Shown: positions 27,890 to 36,060, counted from the stretch's first letter. The stretch is DNA of 64,000 bases from Lysobacter firmicutimachus (GCF_037027445.1 NZ_JBANDL010000002.1:3410001-3474000); one strand, 5' to 3'. Translations and numbers: made by a program. The notes: generated by a model not told the origin, from the sequence alone.

Positions 27890-28339
27890 TCAGCGGCGGT
27901 CGGGATCGCGTCCCAGCACCCGCACCACCGCACTGCCCTGGTACAGCGCGACGAAATAGCCGGTATCGGTGAGATACCAGTGAATGCCCGGATGGAAATA
28001 GCCCGGCCAACCGTTCGCGTTGCTCCACAGGATGCCGTCGTTGAAGTCGCGCACGGTCAGGATGCCGTACGCCTCGAAGCTGGCGCGGTGGCCGCCGGCG
28101 GCATGGGTGCCGCTGGCCCACAACGGGCGCAGGTCGGCGACGCGGTAGAACACCAGATTGCCGTCGTGCTGCATGCTCAGCTTGTACTGGCCGTTGTTGG
28201 AGTAGATCTCCTCTCCGGCCCAGAGCTGGGTGCCTTGCGCGATCTGCTTCGACGCCGATTGCGCGAACGCCGAGTGCATGCAGGCCCACCACAGGCCGAA
28301 CAACGCAATCCGCATCCAATGCTTGACTGCGAGAGTCAT
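27890..28339 (-). CDS. Secreted single-domain B-type (bulb) lectin
   Basis: 149-residue exported protein. The signal peptide is MRIALFGLWWACMHSAFAQ within the first 27 residues. The remainder is a monocot mannose-binding (B-lectin) domain: the sugar-binding motif QxDxNxVxY is intact once (QHDGNLVFY, residues 57-65), while the other two subdomain positions (AYGILTVRDFNDG, GYFVALYQGSAVV) are degenerate. A GAGGAAG site supports the ATG at 28339. B-lectin domains in gammaproteobacteria include lectin-like bacteriocins (LlpA), but those carry two domains and usually lack a signal peptide. It is convergent with the glycine-rich surface protein gene. Confidence 0.85.
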   Translation of the reverse strand: MTLAVKHWMRIALFGLWWACMHSAFAQSASKQIAQGTQLWAGEEIYSNNGQYKLSMQHDGNLVFYRVADLRPLWASGTHAAGGHRASFEAYGILTVRDFNDGILWSNANGWPGYFHPGIHWYLTDTGYFVALYQGSAVVRVLGRDPDRR

Positions 28340-28559
28340 GGCGCTTCCTCGTCGATGAGAGCCGTCACTGCAACGCAGTCGCGGCACCGGATCAAGCGCG
28401 ACTGCCACCTCGCGGTGGCGACGATATGCCAACCGTGATCGCAACGGCGCTGCCAGCAGGAACGCGGCGCGCCCGCCCGTGCCGGACCCTCGCCGCCCGG
28501 CGCCGATGGCGGCATTGCTATAGTGCGGCTTCCTTCGCTCGCTCCCCGGCGCCCCCCGC

Positions 28560-28916
28560 ATGGACCGCGTGTTGCTGAAGCTCGACGACCCAGCGCCGAT
28601 CTGCCGGCTCCGCTACGAAACCGGCGCGGCCTTGCTGGTGGAGGCCTTGCGCGGCGACGGCATGCCGCTGGCCCGGGTCCGCTTCCGCGAGTGCCTGACG
28701 GTACGAGTGCACAACGAGCGGCCGCGGCTCACCGCAGTCGGACGCGAGGTGCCGACTGACTTCCTGCTGATGGAGTTCACCGGCGCCACCGAGCTCAAGG
28801 ACGACGTCGGCGGCTGTTACACCCGCGACCAGGGCGAGCCCCGGCATTTCTATCTGAGCGCCGGCGACGAGACCATCGATCTGATCGCGTTCGCGGAGCC
28901 GGAGGTGCTGCGCTAG
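28560..28916 (+). CDS. Hypothetical protein
   Basis: 118 residues beginning MDRVLLKLDDPAPICRLRYE and ending DLIAFAEPEVLR. Soluble, mixed alpha/beta by eye, with no signal peptide or recognisable motif. Codon usage agrees with the GC-rich neighbours, favouring a real gene. No clear ribosome site precedes the ATG. I do not recognise a family. Confidence 0.6.
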   Translation: MDRVLLKLDDPAPICRLRYETGAALLVEALRGDGMPLARVRFRECLTVRVHNERPRLTAVGREVPTDFLLMEFTGATELKDDVGGCYTRDQGEPRHFYLSAGDETIDLIAFAEPEVLR

Positions 28917-29111
28917 GCGGATCGGCACCGGCGCAGCTCCGCAACCGCACCAAGCGCCGGCGCGCACGCCCTGCGCCTGCGGCCGCGGCCGGGCCCTCCC
29001 GCAAAGGCGCATCGGTGCGAAAACCGCACGGATGCTGTTCGCGCGCAGGGCTGATGCGGGCGGGGCGCGGGCCGGATCATGGCGCCTCCCAACGGCAACA
29101 GGCACTCCGCA

Positions 29112-29809
29112 ATGCGACTGACGTCCCTGCTCGGCATCGCCACCCTTGGCATCGCCGCTCTCGGCCCCTCGATAACCGCGCCGCCGAGGCGCACCCCACC
29201 ATCCGCGCCATGGCCGGCGCGGCACCCGTCGCCGAGTTGAAGGCCAGCCAGACCGTCTTGCTGGTCATCGATTTCCAGAACGAATACTTCGCCGGCGGGC
29301 GCATGCCGATTCCCGACGGCGAGGCCGCGCTGCGCCAGACCCAGCGCCTGCTCGATTTCGCCGACCGTCATCGCATCCGCGTCGTCCACGTTCAGCACGT
29401 GCTGCCGGCCGACGCGCCGCTGTTCGCCGAAGGCGGCGAAATGGTGAAGTTCCATCCGGCGATGCGACCGCGAAAGGACGAAGCGGTGGTGAAAAAAGAC
29501 GCGGTCAGCGTGTTCGCCGGCGCCTCCGCTGCGGCCGTCGAGAAGATCCTGCGCGACGCCGGCGCCGACACCCTGATCCTGGCCGGCCTGCAGACCCATG
29601 CCTGCATCGCCGGCGCCGCACGCGACGCCGCCGCGCGCGGCTACCGGGTCGTGGTCGCCTCCGACGCCACCGCCACCCGCGACCTGGACCTGCGCGACGG
29701 CGCCCGGATCGGCAACGCGCAACTGCACGCCTCGGCCCTGGCCGAAATCGAGGACGCCTTCGGCGATGTGATGCACACCGCGCGGATTCTCTCGCTGCCG
29801 GTGCGCTGA
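29112..29809 (+). pseudogene. Isochorismatase-like cysteine hydrolase, probable frameshift in signal peptide
   Basis: The catalytic part, readable from the ATG at 29210, is an isochorismatase-superfamily hydrolase: Asp in LLVIDFQNEYF, Lys in EAVVKKDAVSVFAG and nucleophile Cys in GLQTHACIAGAARDAAA. Upstream, in another frame, the ATG at 29112 encodes MRLTSLLGIATLGIAALGPS, an excellent export signal that runs into NRAAEAHPTIRAMAGAAP only if one base is restored near 29165-29175 (a CCCC run). Either the gene lost its signal peptide by a 1-bp deletion, leaving a cytoplasmic 199-residue enzyme from 29210, or the sequence has an error. Substrate unknown; nicotinamidase-like and other amidase activities occur in the family. 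Confidence 0.6.
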
Positions 29810-29884
29810 TACCCTGCCCGCGATACGCGGCATCCGTCCCCGGCGGATGCCGCGTATCGCCCACCACGACGACGGAGCCGAGCG

Positions 29885-30790
29885 ATGGATCAGTTGTCGG
29901 CCATGCGCGCCTACCGCTGCATCGTCGAAGCCGGCAGCGTCACCCGCGCGGCCGAACGCCTCGGCACCACCCACAGCTCGGTCTCGCGTCAACTGCGCCA
30001 GTTGGAAGAGCATCTGGGCGTGCGCCTGCTCAACCGCAACAGCCGCAGCCTGACCCCGACCGAGGCCGGCCAACGCTACTACCGCGACAGCGTGGATATC
30101 CTCGAACGCGTCGATGCGGCGGGTCGACGGCTCGGCGATGCCGCCGCGCAGCCCTCGGGCCGCTTGCGGCTGAGTCTGCCGCACGCCGTCGGCGCGCTGG
30201 AACTGGCGCATTGGCTGCCGGGCTTCATGCAGCGCTATCCGCGGATCGAGCTCGACCTGTCCTGCGACGACCGCATCGTCGATCTGGTCAAGGGCGGCTT
30301 CGATATGGCGATCCGCATCAGCGGTCCGTTGGCCGACAGCAGCCTGGTGGCGCGCGAGTTGGCCGTGTTCGAGCGCGTGCTGGTGGCCGCGCCGCCCTAC
30401 GTCGCCCGGCACGGACTGCCGCGCGTCGTCGAAGATCTGGCCGGCCATCGCCTGCTGGCCTACGCCGGCGACGGCCGCGGCCTGACCCTGAGTCCGCAGC
30501 GCGGCGAAGACGAAGAAGTCGCCTTCGATGCCCGCCTGCGCCTGGACTCGATCCTGTCGCTGCACGCCGCCGCGCTGGCCGGCCTGGGCATCGCCGCCTT
30601 CACCTGGCCGACCGTGCGTGAGGAGCTGGCCGCAGGACGCCTGCTGCGAGTCCTGCCGCAGCACCGTGCCGGGCGGCGCCATTACTTCGCGATCTATCCG
30701 AACGCACGCCAGCTGCCGCCGAAGGTGCGCGCCTTGGTCGAGTATCTGCGCGCGCATTACGCTTCGGCAGGAGCCCCGCCGCGCGCTTGA
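29885..30790 (+). CDS. LysR family transcriptional regulator
   Basis: 301-residue LysR-type regulator. The winged HTH is at residues about 3-62 (AGSVTRAAERLGTTHSSVSR, then LEEHLGVRLLNRNSRSLTPT). The substrate-binding domain follows from about 90 (RLRLSLPHAVGALELAHWLP, FDMAIRISGPLADSSLVARE). It resembles the CrgA-like subgroup that often regulates a neighbouring gene. It begins 75 bp after the isochorismatase-like gene on the same strand, so a direct regulatory link is possible but not shown. Confidence 0.92.
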   Translation: MDQLSAMRAYRCIVEAGSVTRAAERLGTTHSSVSRQLRQLEEHLGVRLLNRNSRSLTPTEAGQRYYRDSVDILERVDAAGRRLGDAAAQPSGRLRLSLPHAVGALELAHWLPGFMQRYPRIELDLSCDDRIVDLVKGGFDMAIRISGPLADSSLVARELAVFERVLVAAPPYVARHGLPRVVEDLAGHRLLAYAGDGRGLTLSPQRGEDEEVAFDARLRLDSILSLHAAALAGLGIAAFTWPTVREELAAGRLLRVLPQHRAGRRHYFAIYPNARQLPPKVRALVEYLRAHYASAGAPPRA

Positions 30791-30843
30791 ACCGGCGACG
30801 CACACGGCCGCCCGGCAGGCGCGAACCGGCTTGCGGCGCGGCG

Positions 30844-31182
30844 TCAATTGGGATGGAACATCATCCCCGCCGTGCGCTCCAGGAACCGCATGCAATCGCC
30901 AGCCGCCGCCTCGCCGTCGCAAACGATTCCGTACAGCACGACCCGATGGCGGCCGCCGCCCGCGTCGCGCTCCACGCTCCACACCTGGCTTTGCCCCTCG
31001 CCGAAGTACTCCGGCTTTTGCCGCAGCCACGCCTCCGGCCATGGGAAGGCGCGCTGCGCCTCGGGCAGGAACGCAACCTCGACCGTGCCCGAGGCGAACC
31101 CGAGCGCCTGGGTCGGCGACAGGAAGATCGTCACCGAAACATCGACTTGCAATCCGGCATCCGCCGCGCGCTCAGTGCCCAA
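30844..31182 (-). CDS. Hypothetical protein coupled to DUF2268 gene
   Basis: 112 codons from a TTG at 31182 overlapping the 3' end of the DUF2268 gene by 11 bp. An in-frame GTG near 31137 is an alternative start. The product (FLSPTQALGFASGTVEVAFL, WSVERDAGGGRHRVVLYGIV) shows no membrane segment and I do not recognise it. The overlap suggests translational coupling with the upstream protease. Codon bias fits coding, but the weak start lowers confidence. Confidence 0.5.
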   Translation of the reverse strand: MGTERAADAGLQVDVSVTIFLSPTQALGFASGTVEVAFLPEAQRAFPWPEAWLRQKPEYFGEGQSQVWSVERDAGGGRHRVVLYGIVCDGEAAAGDCMRFLERTAGMMFHPN

Positions 31183-32119
31183 GGGCCGACTCCGGCAAGG
31201 TCATGCCCGGGGTCCAGCCGCTGCGCTGCAGGAAGGCCTTGGGGTCGTCCATTTCGATGATGTCCTTGAGCGCCGCCTTGCGGTCCTTGGAGTTGAGGTA
31301 GTACGCCTTGACGATGCGGTAACCGACCCAGTAGCCCAGGTCGTAGGGTTCATCCGACCCTGGGCGATAGTCGTAGAACCAACCCGAGATATCGGTGCCG
31401 TCCATGACTTTGACGAAGGCGCCCTCGATTTCGGCTTCCTTGCCGCGCGTCCAGGCGGCGTGCTTGCCGTTGCCGACCCCACCGGAGGTCAGTTCGGCAA
31501 GCAGCTCCGCCGTGCCTTCGGCCAGGGCGAAGCGCAGAACGGTCGCCTTCGGGTCGCCCGGCTCGAATTCGGTCTGCAGGCTCTGCTGGATGTGGCCGTA
31601 TTCGTGGGCGATGACGCGGACGAAACGCTCTTCCAAGTCCGGATGCATGAAGTCGGCTGCGCACAGCGCCTCCAGACCCAAGGTCACGCCGGCCGGGTGG
31701 GTGATGCCGACCGGCTTGCCGCGCCCGACCACGATCGCCACCGGCGGGAACGTCGCCCGCGGATACAGCTCGGCCAGTTCGGCGAACACCGGCACCAAGC
31801 GTCGCTTCACCGCGGGCAACACCGCCAGGCAGTCCTTGGCCCTGGCATAGATCGCCGGTTCCGCGCTCATGCGCTCGGCGATGCGCTGCGCGGTGACCCG
31901 GCGCGCGGCCGCGAACTCGCGCAGGCTCTGCGTGCCTTGCGCCAAGTACTCCCGGTCGAGCTGTTCGACCGTCGGCCGGCCGCCGGTGGCCTCGTACAAG
32001 GCGTAGAACCGGGCCACGTCTTCGGTGCGGATTTCCGGTCCGCGGTGCGCGTGCGCCGATGCGGCGGCGGCCGCGACGCAGGCGGCGAACAGAAAGGTCA
32101 GGCGCGGCAGTCTGGGCAT
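31172..32119 (-). CDS. Secreted DUF2268-type putative zinc protease
   Basis: 315-residue protein. The signal peptide is MPRLPRLTFLFAACVAAAAA, cleaved near AHAHR. The mature part carries an HExxH motif (RVIAHEYGHIQQSLQ), with a downstream Glu candidate ligand in LAEGTAELLAELTSGG and the family end region DEPYDLGYWVGYRIVKAYYL. This matches DUF2268/predicted Zn-dependent proteases. The ATG at 32119 is chosen because it starts the signal peptide. It could be periplasmic or secreted; the substrate is unknown. Confidence 0.8.
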   Translation of the reverse strand: MPRLPRLTFLFAACVAAAAASAHAHRGPEIRTEDVARFYALYEATGGRPTVEQLDREYLAQGTQSLREFAAARRVTAQRIAERMSAEPAIYARAKDCLAVLPAVKRRLVPVFAELAELYPRATFPPVAIVVGRGKPVGITHPAGVTLGLEALCAADFMHPDLEERFVRVIAHEYGHIQQSLQTEFEPGDPKATVLRFALAEGTAELLAELTSGGVGNGKHAAWTRGKEAEIEGAFVKVMDGTDISGWFYDYRPGSDEPYDLGYWVGYRIVKAYYLNSKDRKAALKDIIEMDDPKAFLQRSGWTPGMTLPESALGH

Positions 32120-32548
32120 GGTCTCGAACCTGGGAGGGACGCCTGCGCGGCAGGCGTCAGGGGGCTCCGCCCGGCCACGAAGAGCCGGGGTGCGAACGAT
32201 GGCCCGGCTCACTCCAGGCCGGGGTCGTGCGGCACCCCGGCGGAACGGCGCAGGCGCGCAACGCGCCGGCCGGCGGCGCAGGAGCCGATGCGCACTTCCG
32301 GCGCCGGCGGCTCCGCGGTCTCGTTGCTGAGCGGGTCGACCCGCGCATCAGCGCATATCCGCGGCCCGACCGGAAGTTTTTTTTTGTGATCGCCCCGCAA
32401 CGTGCCGGTCGCGGCAGGCGCCGCCGAAGCGCGGGCGCACAGAGCGCCACGGCCGATGCAACGGCCTATTCTCCACCTCGCCGCAGTCGGCCAGAATCCT
32501 CGCTCGAAACCGCCCATTCGCGATCACACCGACCGCTGTCCGAACCGC
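32120..32548. other. Divergent intergenic region, DUF2268 / AraC
   Basis: About 430 bp between divergent genes, without a supported gene. A T-run near 32378-32386 interrupts otherwise GC-rich DNA. Promoters for both directions should lie here; no consensus was pinned down. Confidence 0.45.
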
Positions 32549-33244
32549 ATGTCCGCACCACCCCGCCAGGACGCCTGGACCGGCCGCTTGCTGCTCGGCG
32601 AGCACGTGGCCGTGCTGCAGGGCCGCGCCGGCACCAGCCGCCGCCATGCCCATTACGCGCACCAGTTGCTGCTCAGCGAGGGCGCGCCCTGGCTGCTGGA
32701 CATCGACGGCGAGCGGCGCCAAGGGCAGCGCCTGTGGCTGCCGTCGTTCCAAGCGCATGCCGTGCTGGCAGCGCCGGACGAAGGCTGCACCGTGTTCCTG
32801 GAACCCGGCCACGCCGACGTCGCTGCGGTGCTGCGGCAATTGCCGCGGTTGCCGGCGCGCCTGCCGGCGCTGCAGCCGCTGCTGCCGGGGCTGTGCCGCG
32901 CGCAACCGCTGGACCGGCGCTTGCGTGCGGCCGTCGCCGAGATCGGCGCGCGCCTGCCCGAGCGCGTGGCCGCGTCCGAGATCGCCCAGGCCGCGCACCT
33001 GTCGCCGAGCCAGTTGCACCGGCGCTTCCAGTCCGACCTGGCGATCACCTTGCGCGGCTGGGTGCTGTGGCGGCGCCTGCACCGCGCGCTGGTCCAATTC
33101 CTGGCCGGCGACAGTCTGACCGCCAGCGCGCATGCCGCCGGCTTCGCCGACCTCGCCCACCTCTCGCGCAGCCTGCGGCGCATGTTCGGCATCGGTGCCG
33201 GCCAGTTGCAGGCCCTGCAATTGCAGGTTTACGAGCGCGACTGA
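32549..33244 (+). CDS. AraC family transcriptional regulator
   Basis: 231 residues from the ATG at 32549 (MSAPPRQDAWTGRLLLGEHV). The N-terminal cupin-like part has RRHAHYAHQLLLSEGAPWLL. The C-terminal double HTH contains VAASEIAQAAHLSPSQLHRR and FADLAHLSRSLRRMFGIGAG, typical of AraC/XylS regulators. The gene overlaps the convergent membrane hydroxylase gene by 16 bp at their 3' ends. Target genes are unknown. Confidence 0.88.
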   Translation: MSAPPRQDAWTGRLLLGEHVAVLQGRAGTSRRHAHYAHQLLLSEGAPWLLDIDGERRQGQRLWLPSFQAHAVLAAPDEGCTVFLEPGHADVAAVLRQLPRLPARLPALQPLLPGLCRAQPLDRRLRAAVAEIGARLPERVAASEIAQAAHLSPSQLHRRFQSDLAITLRGWVLWRRLHRALVQFLAGDSLTASAHAAGFADLAHLSRSLRRMFGIGAGQLQALQLQVYERD

Positions 33245-34128
33245 GCGCGCTGCAGTCCGGCCGGCGGCACCGGGACGTCGACGTGGGCCAGATCGCGAAA
33301 CGGCGCCAGCAACTGGCCGACATAGTCACGCGGATAGTCCGGCTGAGTACCGATCCCCAGGTCGCGGCCGCTCAAGCGGTAGCCGGGCGCCTCGAAGGCG
33401 GTGCCGAGCAGGCGATCCCACACGGTGAAGAACAGGCCGAAGTTGACGTCGCCGGCGGTGCCGTAGCGCATATGATGGAAGCGGTGCAGCGGCGCCCAAG
33501 CCATCAGCCGGCCCAGCGCCCCGGGGCGCATGTCGACGTTGGAGTGCTGCAACAGCAGCTGGACGGCGATGGCGAAAGCCAACACCGCGGCGACCGGGTG
33601 CGGCATGCCCAGCAGCAACAGCGGCAATACTCCGGCCAGCGCCTCGACCGCCTGATGCAGCGGGTGTTTCATCAACCCGTTGAAACCGTACATGCGGGTC
33701 ACGCTGTGATGCACCGCGTGCAAGCGCCACAACCAACCGACGCGGTGGCTGGCGTAGTGCATCAGGGTGATGCCGAAATCGGCCCCCACCACCGCCAGCG
33801 ACAACTGCAGCGCGAACGGCCACTGCGTCGGCCAGAGCTGCCACGGCACCCAGGCCGCGAGCAACGGCACCGCGGCGATCGACGCCAGGTTCAAGCCTTC
33901 GTTGACCAGCGCATGCGCCGCATCGCGGCCGCGGTCGCCGTGATCGCGGTTGAACGCGGGGTCGTAAGGCCAGCATCGCTCGGCCAGGAACGACAGCCCG
34001 ATCGCCGCCGCCAACCAGGGCAACAGCCACAGCGCATTGCCGTGGCGATACCCCACCCACCAGGTCGCCGCGGCGACGAAACCGAACAGGAACACAGGGG
34101 CATACAGACGCAGCATCCAGGTTTTCAC
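33229..34128 (-). CDS. Sterol desaturase/fatty acid hydroxylase family membrane protein
   Basis: 299-residue integral membrane di-iron oxidoreductase-like protein. The three His clusters are present: LMHYASHRVG (HxxxH), LHAVHHSVT (HxxHH) and LHRFHHMRYG (HxxHH). Several hydrophobic helices surround them (APVFLFGFVAAATWWVG, LLPWLAAAIGLSFLAE). The GTG at 34128 is preferred because GGGAG lies 5 nt before it. Members hydroxylate or desaturate membrane lipids; the specific substrate cannot be told. It overlaps the araC gene end. Confidence 0.87.
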   Translation of the reverse strand: MKTWMLRLYAPVFLFGFVAAATWWVGYRHGNALWLLPWLAAAIGLSFLAERCWPYDPAFNRDHGDRGRDAAHALVNEGLNLASIAAVPLLAAWVPWQLWPTQWPFALQLSLAVVGADFGITLMHYASHRVGWLWRLHAVHHSVTRMYGFNGLMKHPLHQAVEALAGVLPLLLLGMPHPVAAVLAFAIAVQLLLQHSNVDMRPGALGRLMAWAPLHRFHHMRYGTAGDVNFGLFFTVWDRLLGTAFEAPGYRLSGRDLGIGTQPDYPRDYVGQLLAPFRDLAHVDVPVPPAGLQRAQSRS

Positions 34129-34340
34129 CGTCACTCCCGAACAGAACCAGAGCGACAGCCTCGCCTGCGCGTCGGGCGGACGGCTTGAACAAACCGCGCA
34201 TGCGGCCTCGGCGTCGGGCCGGATCCAACCTCTCGGCCATCGGATCGATCGCTGCCGCGACCGTGCCGGCCGTGCGGCGCGCATCGTCCCGCTTCGCCGT
34301 CGCGAGGTTTCCGTCGGCCGGGGCCGTCCCTAGAACGCAA

Positions 34341-34370
34341 AGAAAAAGCCCCAGCGTTTCCGCTGGGGCT
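34341..34370 (-). terminator. Ancestral terminator of tRNA-Lys operon
   Basis: AGCCCCAGCG-TTTC-CGCTGGGGCT hairpin with a T-run on the minus strand. It lies 8 bp beyond the distal att copy, in the position a terminator would have had before the island inserted. Confidence 0.8.
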
Positions 34371-34378
34371 TTCCGGGA

Positions 34379-34426
34379 TTGGTGGGCCGTCAAGGATTCG
34401 AACCTTGGACCTATTGATTAAGAGTC
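34379..34426. other. att site: duplicated 3' part of tRNA-Lys
   Basis: 48 bp identical to 35576-35623, covering the tRNA-Lys from CCA to the anticodon loop. This is the distal end of an inserted element and is not a functional tRNA. The anticodon-arm sequence ACCTATTGAT (34409-34418) recurs inverted just inside the element at 34446-34455, as in recombinase core sites. Confidence 0.9.
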
Positions 34427-34611
34427 TTGGCAAGTTAGCTTCCAGATCAATAGGTTAGCTTGCTTCTTTTTCCCGAGACCGCGATGCTAAGGCCTTGATT
34501 CGCCAAGGAGCGGCGACGCATTTCCCCAGGGCTCAGCTACACAACATCGATCCCCCGCCCCCTTTGAGATGCTCTACTTCGGAGAGATGTCGCGAGGACG
34601 CCTCAATTCCT

Positions 34612-35415
34612 ATGCTGCAGTTCGATGCAAAACCTAAGTACCCGCCTGTTGGCCGATGCATCTACTGCGATGCAGTGGATGAAGACCTCACGGACGAGCA
34701 CATTGTTCCGTTTGGCCTCGCCGGGAATTCCCTGATCCTGCAAAAAGCCAGCTGTAGGCAATGCGCCAAGATCACTAGCCAGTTCGAACTCGACTGCCTG
34801 CGCACGACATGGGGGCTGTTCCGCAACCAGTTCGGAATGCCCACCGGCAAGCCCAAAAATCGCAGAGGTGAGGCGGCCCTTGAGATTGGAGCCAGGGGGG
34901 CTGGGGGGACCTTTGAACCAACGGGTCGCAAGCTCACCGCCCCCGTCCGGAGCCTCCCTTTCGTATACACAACGCCACTACTTGATCCGCCTGGCATCCT
35001 TCTCGGCCGCCCACCGTGCGAAGAATGGTCAGGGCAGTTCTGGATCTACCGGGACGGTATTGAGGCCCTGAGTCAGGTCCGTGACCTCCATGAAGGCCTC
35101 AGGGTCGCGTCGATCAATCCGCTTTCCTTTGGGCGAATGCTGGCAAAGATCGCCCACTCCTATGCAGTTGCCGAACTAGGACCGGCTGCGTTCTCGCCAT
35201 TGGTGCGCGAGTTGATTCTTGGATCGACTTCAACGATGACTCATTGGGTAGGCGCCGGCACAACCGACCTTGTTCCGTCATCCGCAACTAGCCTGCACGA
35301 GATTCGCAGTGGCTGGGGCTCCATTGGCGATCAGAGCTTCGCCATAGTAGAGATCCGACTATTTGCGCCGCTCGGCACGCCGACGTACATGGTCGTTGCA
35401 GGAAGCCGAACATAG
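34612..35415 (+). CDS. HNH-type endonuclease-like protein, island cargo
   Basis: 267 residues from the ATG at 34612 with GAGGA upstream. The N-terminal part has an HNH-like zinc finger: CIYC (Cys16/19), TDEHIVPFGLAGN (His30, Asn39) and CRQC (Cys48/51). This is the layout of HNH endonucleases with structural zinc. The remaining about 200 residues (GRKLTAPVRSLPFVYTTPLL, SFGRMLAKIAHSYAVAELGP) are unknown. Composition is less GC-rich than flanking genes. Being the only gene in a tRNA-bounded island, a phage-defence or selfish role is plausible. The true start might be upstream in frame. Confidence 0.78.
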   Translation: MLQFDAKPKYPPVGRCIYCDAVDEDLTDEHIVPFGLAGNSLILQKASCRQCAKITSQFELDCLRTTWGLFRNQFGMPTGKPKNRRGEAALEIGARGAGGTFEPTGRKLTAPVRSLPFVYTTPLLDPPGILLGRPPCEEWSGQFWIYRDGIEALSQVRDLHEGLRVASINPLSFGRMLAKIAHSYAVAELGPAAFSPLVRELILGSTSTMTHWVGAGTTDLVPSSATSLHEIRSGWGSIGDQSFAIVEIRLFAPLGTPTYMVVAGSRT

Positions 35416-35542
35416 GCGTTGACGATTTTCGTCAACTGCTCATCCACGCCGAAACACTGGAGTGACAAGGCGTTCGGATAGAACTTTGGACTGTCAATTT
35501 CCTGGCATTTTCCCGGAAATCCGGACCGATTTAGCAAAAAAA

Positions 35543-35568
35543 AGGCACTTAGGTTTCCCTAAGTGCCT
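35543..35568. terminator. Bidirectional terminator at island edge
   Basis: AGGCACTTAGG / CCTAAGTGCCT stem with TTTC loop, an A-run on the left (T-run for the minus-strand tRNA operon) and a T-rich tail on the right (for the HNH gene). Confidence 0.9.
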
Positions 35569-35576
35569 GTTTTATT

Positions 35577-35652
35577 TGGTGGGCCGTCAAGGATTCGAAC
35601 CTTGGACCTATTGATTAAGAGTCAACTGCTCTACCAACTGAGCTAACGGCCC
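35577..35652 (-). tRNA. tRNA-Lys(CTT)
   Basis: 76-nt cloverleaf with acceptor GGGCCGT, D arm TAGCTCAGTTGGTAGAGC, anticodon CTT, T arm AGGTTCGAATCCT and CCA encoded. Last gene of the Pro-Arg-His-Lys tRNA operon and the target of the adjacent island. Confidence 0.97.
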
Positions 35653-35739
35653 GGTGAAGCTAGGTGCGAAATGATACACCAGTATTTCGCACCGCACAAC
35701 ACTCAAAACTTACTGCTTTACCGCGTACTGCCTTGCAAC

Positions 35740-35817
35740 TGGGGTGGCTGAGGGGACTCGAACCCCCGACAACTGGAATCACAATCCAGTACTCTAACCA
35801 ACTGAGCTACAGCCACC
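35740..35817 (-). tRNA. tRNA-His(GTG)
   Basis: 78 nt including the extra 5' G (-1) characteristic of tRNA-His, with acceptor GTGGCTG, anticodon GTG in GGATTGTGATTCC and CCA encoded. Confidence 0.97.
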
Positions 35818-35867
35818 ATAAAACGTTCGGAACGCGACGCCTTGCGGCGAAACATTCCACTGCGATT

Positions 35868-35944
35868 TGGCGCGCCCGGCAGGAATCGAACCTGCAACCA
35901 CCGGCTTAGAAGGCCGGTGCTCTATCCGGTTGAGCTACGGGCGC
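35868..35944 (-). tRNA. tRNA-Arg(TCT)
   Basis: 77 nt, with acceptor GCGCCCG, anticodon TCT in GGCCTTCTAAGCC, T arm AGGTTCGAATCCT and CCA encoded. Second gene of the tRNA operon. Confidence 0.97.
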
Positions 35945-35983
35945 CAGTCGAACAATCTTAACTGACGGCCGGCCTGGGATGGA

Positions 35984-36060
35984 TGGTCGGGGCAGAGGGA
36001 TTCGAACCCACGACATCCAGCTCCCAAAGCTGGCGCTCTACCAGGCTGAGCTATACCCCG
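35984..36060 (-). tRNA. tRNA-Pro(TGG)
   Basis: 77 nt, with acceptor CGGGGTA, anticodon TGG in AGCTTTGGGAGCT, T arm GGGTTCGAATCCC and CCA encoded. First gene of the operon; its promoter should lie in 36061-36300, shared with the divergent Bax1-family gene. Confidence 0.97.

Larger units (their letters stand above)
34379..35623. mobile_element. Integrase-less 1.2-kb integrative island in tRNA-Lys
   Basis: A lower-GC insertion bounded by 48-bp perfect direct repeats of the 3' part of tRNA-Lys. The intact tRNA is at the right edge. The only gene is an HNH-type protein (34612-35415); no integrase or excisionase gene is present. The element carries its own hairpin terminator (35543-35568) 7 bp from the tRNA, in the position the displaced host terminator (34341-34370) formerly held. 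Direct repeats GTTAGCTT occur at 34434 and 34454. Confidence 0.82.

Noticed and set aside
24344..28438. 1364-codon plus-strand frame through tRNA-Leu, pip and the glycine-rich protein
   Set aside because: Runs through a tRNA and two recognisable genes in another frame; Arg-rich shadow.
32375..32390. T-run after AGCGCATATCCGCGG as terminator
   Set aside because: No stable stem directly before the T-run, and no plus-strand gene ends here.
34379..34455. Possible second tRNA-Lys
   Set aside because: Only the 3' 48 bases match; the D arm and 5' acceptor strand are missing, so it is an attachment-site copy.
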